Translations under genes and position numbers: made by a program
Assembly (NCBI GenBank): GCA_029932795.1
Contig: JAOZPL010000081.1
Span: 1 to 8,151, forward strand
Direction: 5' to 3'
Source: Candidatus Zixiibacteriota bacterium
GTDB lineage: Bacteria; Zixibacteria; MSB-5A5; GN15; FEB-12
DNA length: 8,151 nt
In this document: piece by piece, positions 6,394 to 8,151 of the stretch
How the letters are laid out: the number at the start of each line of letters is the position of its first letter
Position numbering within the stretch: position 1 is the stretch's first letter
The notes under the pieces: model-generated
The model's database searches: none
Told to the model about the DNA's origin: nothing
Seen by the model: the letters and a program-made list of their open reading frames with translations, nothing else

Positions 6394-6439
6394 TTGCCAA
6401 CGGTGGTAGTTTGACAGATATTTAAATTTGTCTTCTAAA
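6394..6439 (+). promoter_or_regulatory. Putative argS promoter region (two overlapping candidates)
   Basis: Two sigma70-like pairs overlap in the 100-base gap before argS. TTGCCA (6394-6399) with GATATT (6417-6422), 17 bases apart, would give a leader of about 20 bases carrying the ribosome binding site. A perfect TTGACA (6411-6416) with TCTAAA (6434-6439), also 17 bases apart, would start almost at the argS ATG. The first is functionally more plausible; the second has the better -35 box. Confidence 0.38.
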
Positions 6440-6447
6440 CAGGAAAG

Positions 6448-8151
6448 ATGCAACGAATGACCAGGGATAAATATAAAGAACAGTTTGCCACCGCCGTGGC
6501 TGCCGCTTTCAGGCAGGTCTATCCTGACATCTACAGAGATGTTGGGGATGCCGATATATTCAACAGCGACACGGTATACAGTTCCCTGGAAAAACCGAAA
6601 GACGCCAGGATGGGCCGGTTCACCCTGCCTGTTTTTAGATACGCGCGGATCCTGAAAGATAATCCGCTGGATATTGCAGCCAGAGTGGCCGAGGAAAGCA
6701 ATCGCCTTCTACAAGTCTCAGGGCAGCCGCACCTCGTGCGTGTCAGCGGCGTCAGCGGATTTCTGAACGCTGAGATCGATTGTACCCTCATGGCGAGAGA
6801 GACCATCTCAGAAATCCTTGCTCGCGGGAGCAGTTACGGAACCACCGACCTCGGCAAAGGTAAAACAATCCTCGTGGAGTACTCCTCGCCTAATATCGCC
6901 AAGCCTTTTGGTGTCGGTCATCTCAGGACAACTATAATTGGCAATTCCCTCAGGCGAATATTCAAGAAGCTCGGATACAATGTGGTCGGTATCAACTACC
7001 CCGGTGACTGGGGAACGCAGTTCGGCAAGATGATCGTGGCCTACCGCAAATGGGGTGCTGAGGAAACATTAGGTGAGAACGCTGTTAAAAGGCTTCTGGA
7101 ATTGTACGTCCGCTATCATGAAGAGGCGGAAAAGAACCCTTCGCTTGACGAGCAAGCCCGGCAAGCGTTCAAGAAACTTGAAGATGGCGATACGGAAGCG
7201 GTACGGTTGTGGGAACAGTTCAAAAAGATTTCCCACGCCGAATTTGACAGGATTTACGAGCAGCTTGGGGTTGAGTTCGATCTGGTAATAGGCGAATCAT
7301 TCTTCAACGACAAGATGGATACCATCATACAGCGGTTGCAGGGGGACGGTCTCACACGAGTCTCCGATGGTGCCCTGATTGTTGATTTGGATGATCCCAA
7401 CTTGCCTCCGGCCATGCTTCGCAAAGCGGACGGCGCCACGCTGTATATAACGCGAGACCTGGCCGGTATGGTCTACCGCTGGGACAAGTACCGTTTTCAT
7501 GAGTCGCTGTATGTCGTAGGCTCTGCCCAATCCGATCATTTCAAGCAGTGCCTGATGGTCATTGACAAGATGGAAACGGCTGAGGGTCTTCCCCCGGAAA
7601 AACGAATGACCGGTAAGGTCAAACACATTGGATTTGGTTGGGTACGTTTCGGACAGAAAACGATGTCCACCCGCCAAGGCAATATAATTTTTCTCGAAGA
7701 CGTTATCAGCCGGGCTGTTTCCCTGGCCACCGAGATTATTCACAAAAAGAACCCCGACCTGAAAGCCATCGACGAGACGGCCCGCATGATCGGTGTTGGG
7801 GCGGTGATTTTTTCGCAATTATCGGTTCGACGACAGAAGGATGTCAATTTTGTCTGGGAGGAGGTTCTCAATTTCGAAGGCGAAACCGGGCCGTATCTGC
7901 AGTACACGCACGCCCGTCTCTGTTCGCTGCTTCGTAATTACCCGGGTAAGATCAGCCCGAACGTTGATTATGCGCTGCTTGACCACGAGGAGGAACGGCG
8001 GGTGGTCGAATTGCTGGCGGATTTCCCCGGAGCTATCTGTGACGCCGTCAAACAGTATGAGCCTTATCTTATTACAAGTTATCTGTTGCGGCTGGCGTCG
8101 TCTTTGTCTTCTTTCCATCTTCGTATGGCATCTACGGCTGCTTTCAACTTT
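6448..8151 (+). CDS. argS: Arginyl-tRNA synthetase (3' partial)
   Basis: This open frame of 568 codons runs off the right edge. It encodes a class I arginyl-tRNA synthetase, which charges tRNA-Arg with arginine using ATP in the cytoplasm. Residues 1-115 are the N-terminal additional domain that contacts the tRNA. The catalytic Rossmann fold starts near 140 with E-Y-S-S-P-N-I-A-K-P-F, leading into G155-V-G-H158-L-R, the HIGH motif with Gly at its first position. I-N-Y-P-G-D-W-G-T-Q-F-G-K (182-194) and R-K-A-D-G-A-T-L-Y-I-T-R-D-L (325-338) are typical of ArgRS. T405-M-S-T-R-Q-G-N412 serves as the KMSKS loop. The helical anticodon-binding (DALR) domain starts around 455 and includes G-P-Y-L-Q-Y-T-H-A-R (481-490). 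Known enzymes are about 550-590 residues, so only a short C-terminal end is missing. AGGAAAG (6441-6447) precedes ATG 6448; ATG 6457 is an alternative start with a longer spacing. Confidence 0.96.
   Translation, partial: MQRMTRDKYKEQFATAVAAAFRQVYPDIYRDVGDADIFNSDTVYSSLEKPKDARMGRFTLPVFRYARILKDNPLDIAARVAEESNRLLQVSGQPHLVRVSGVSGFLNAEIDCTLMARETISEILARGSSYGTTDLGKGKTILVEYSSPNIAKPFGVGHLRTTIIGNSLRRIFKKLGYNVVGINYPGDWGTQFGKMIVAYRKWGAEETLGENAVKRLLELYVRYHEEAEKNPSLDEQARQAFKKLEDGDTEAVRLWEQFKKISHAEFDRIYEQLGVEFDLVIGESFFNDKMDTIIQRLQGDGLTRVSDGALIVDLDDPNLPPAMLRKADGATLYITRDLAGMVYRWDKYRFHESLYVVGSAQSDHFKQCLMVIDKMETAEGLPPEKRMTGKVKHIGFGWVRFGQKTMSTRQGNIIFLEDVISRAVSLATEIIHKKNPDLKAIDETARMIGVGAVIFSQLSVRRQKDVNFVWEEVLNFEGETGPYLQYTHARLCSLLRNYPGKISPNVDYALLDHEEERRVVELLADFPGAICDAVKQYEPYLITSYLLRLASSLSSFHLRMASTAAFNF

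Noticed and set aside
7297..7818. 173-residue minus-strand frame opposite argS
   Set aside because: The + strand here encodes continuous ArgRS including the KMSKS-like loop; the antisense frame has no motif.

Overview
The window looks like ordinary chromosomal DNA of a bacterium with roughly balanced base composition. All protein genes lie on the + strand and are packed closely. There is a tRNA gene without an encoded CCA end, and no sign of phage, transposon, CRISPR or plasmid functions. The organism cannot be named from the sequence. The mix of housekeeping genes (argS, a dapF homologue, tRNA-Phe) and the many moderately diverged proteins would fit an uncultured bacterial lineage, but this is inference only.

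Layout. (1) Positions 1-980 hold the 3' part of a polytopic membrane protein resembling PrsW/YhfC-type intramembrane proteases; its reading frame is open at the left edge. (2) Positions 1114-2474 hold a two-gene unit: a ROK-family sugar kinase with intact ATP, catalytic and zinc motifs, then a small four-helix membrane protein 14 bases later with a strong ribosome binding site. (3) Positions 2536-2608 are tRNA-Phe(GAA), preceded by a stable-RNA-type promoter. (4) Positions 2881-4089 hold a fold-type I PLP aminotransferase of the LysN/2-aminoadipate type, with its own putative promoter and a strong intrinsic terminator. (5) Positions 4199-6347 hold a diaminopimelate epimerase homologue followed closely by a major facilitator transporter. 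(6) From 6448 to the right edge runs argS, lacking only its last few codons.

The most notable observation is in the dapF homologue. Its fold signatures and substrate-binding residues are recognisable, yet both catalytic cysteines of the family are serine (Ser75 and Ser222). One replacement is two base changes away from a Cys codon, so this is not a single sequencing error. The protein is either a non-epimerising relative or an enzyme with a different chemistry. Its neighbours (amino-acid aminotransferase upstream, transporter downstream) suggest amino-acid metabolism without fixing the substrate.

Smaller points of interest are a Glu-to-Gln change in the protease-like first motif of the membrane protein, a Gly in place of the first His of the HIGH motif in ArgS, and an unclear translation start for the transporter, where an ATGA overlap with the dapF stop lies one frame away next to a run of five A.
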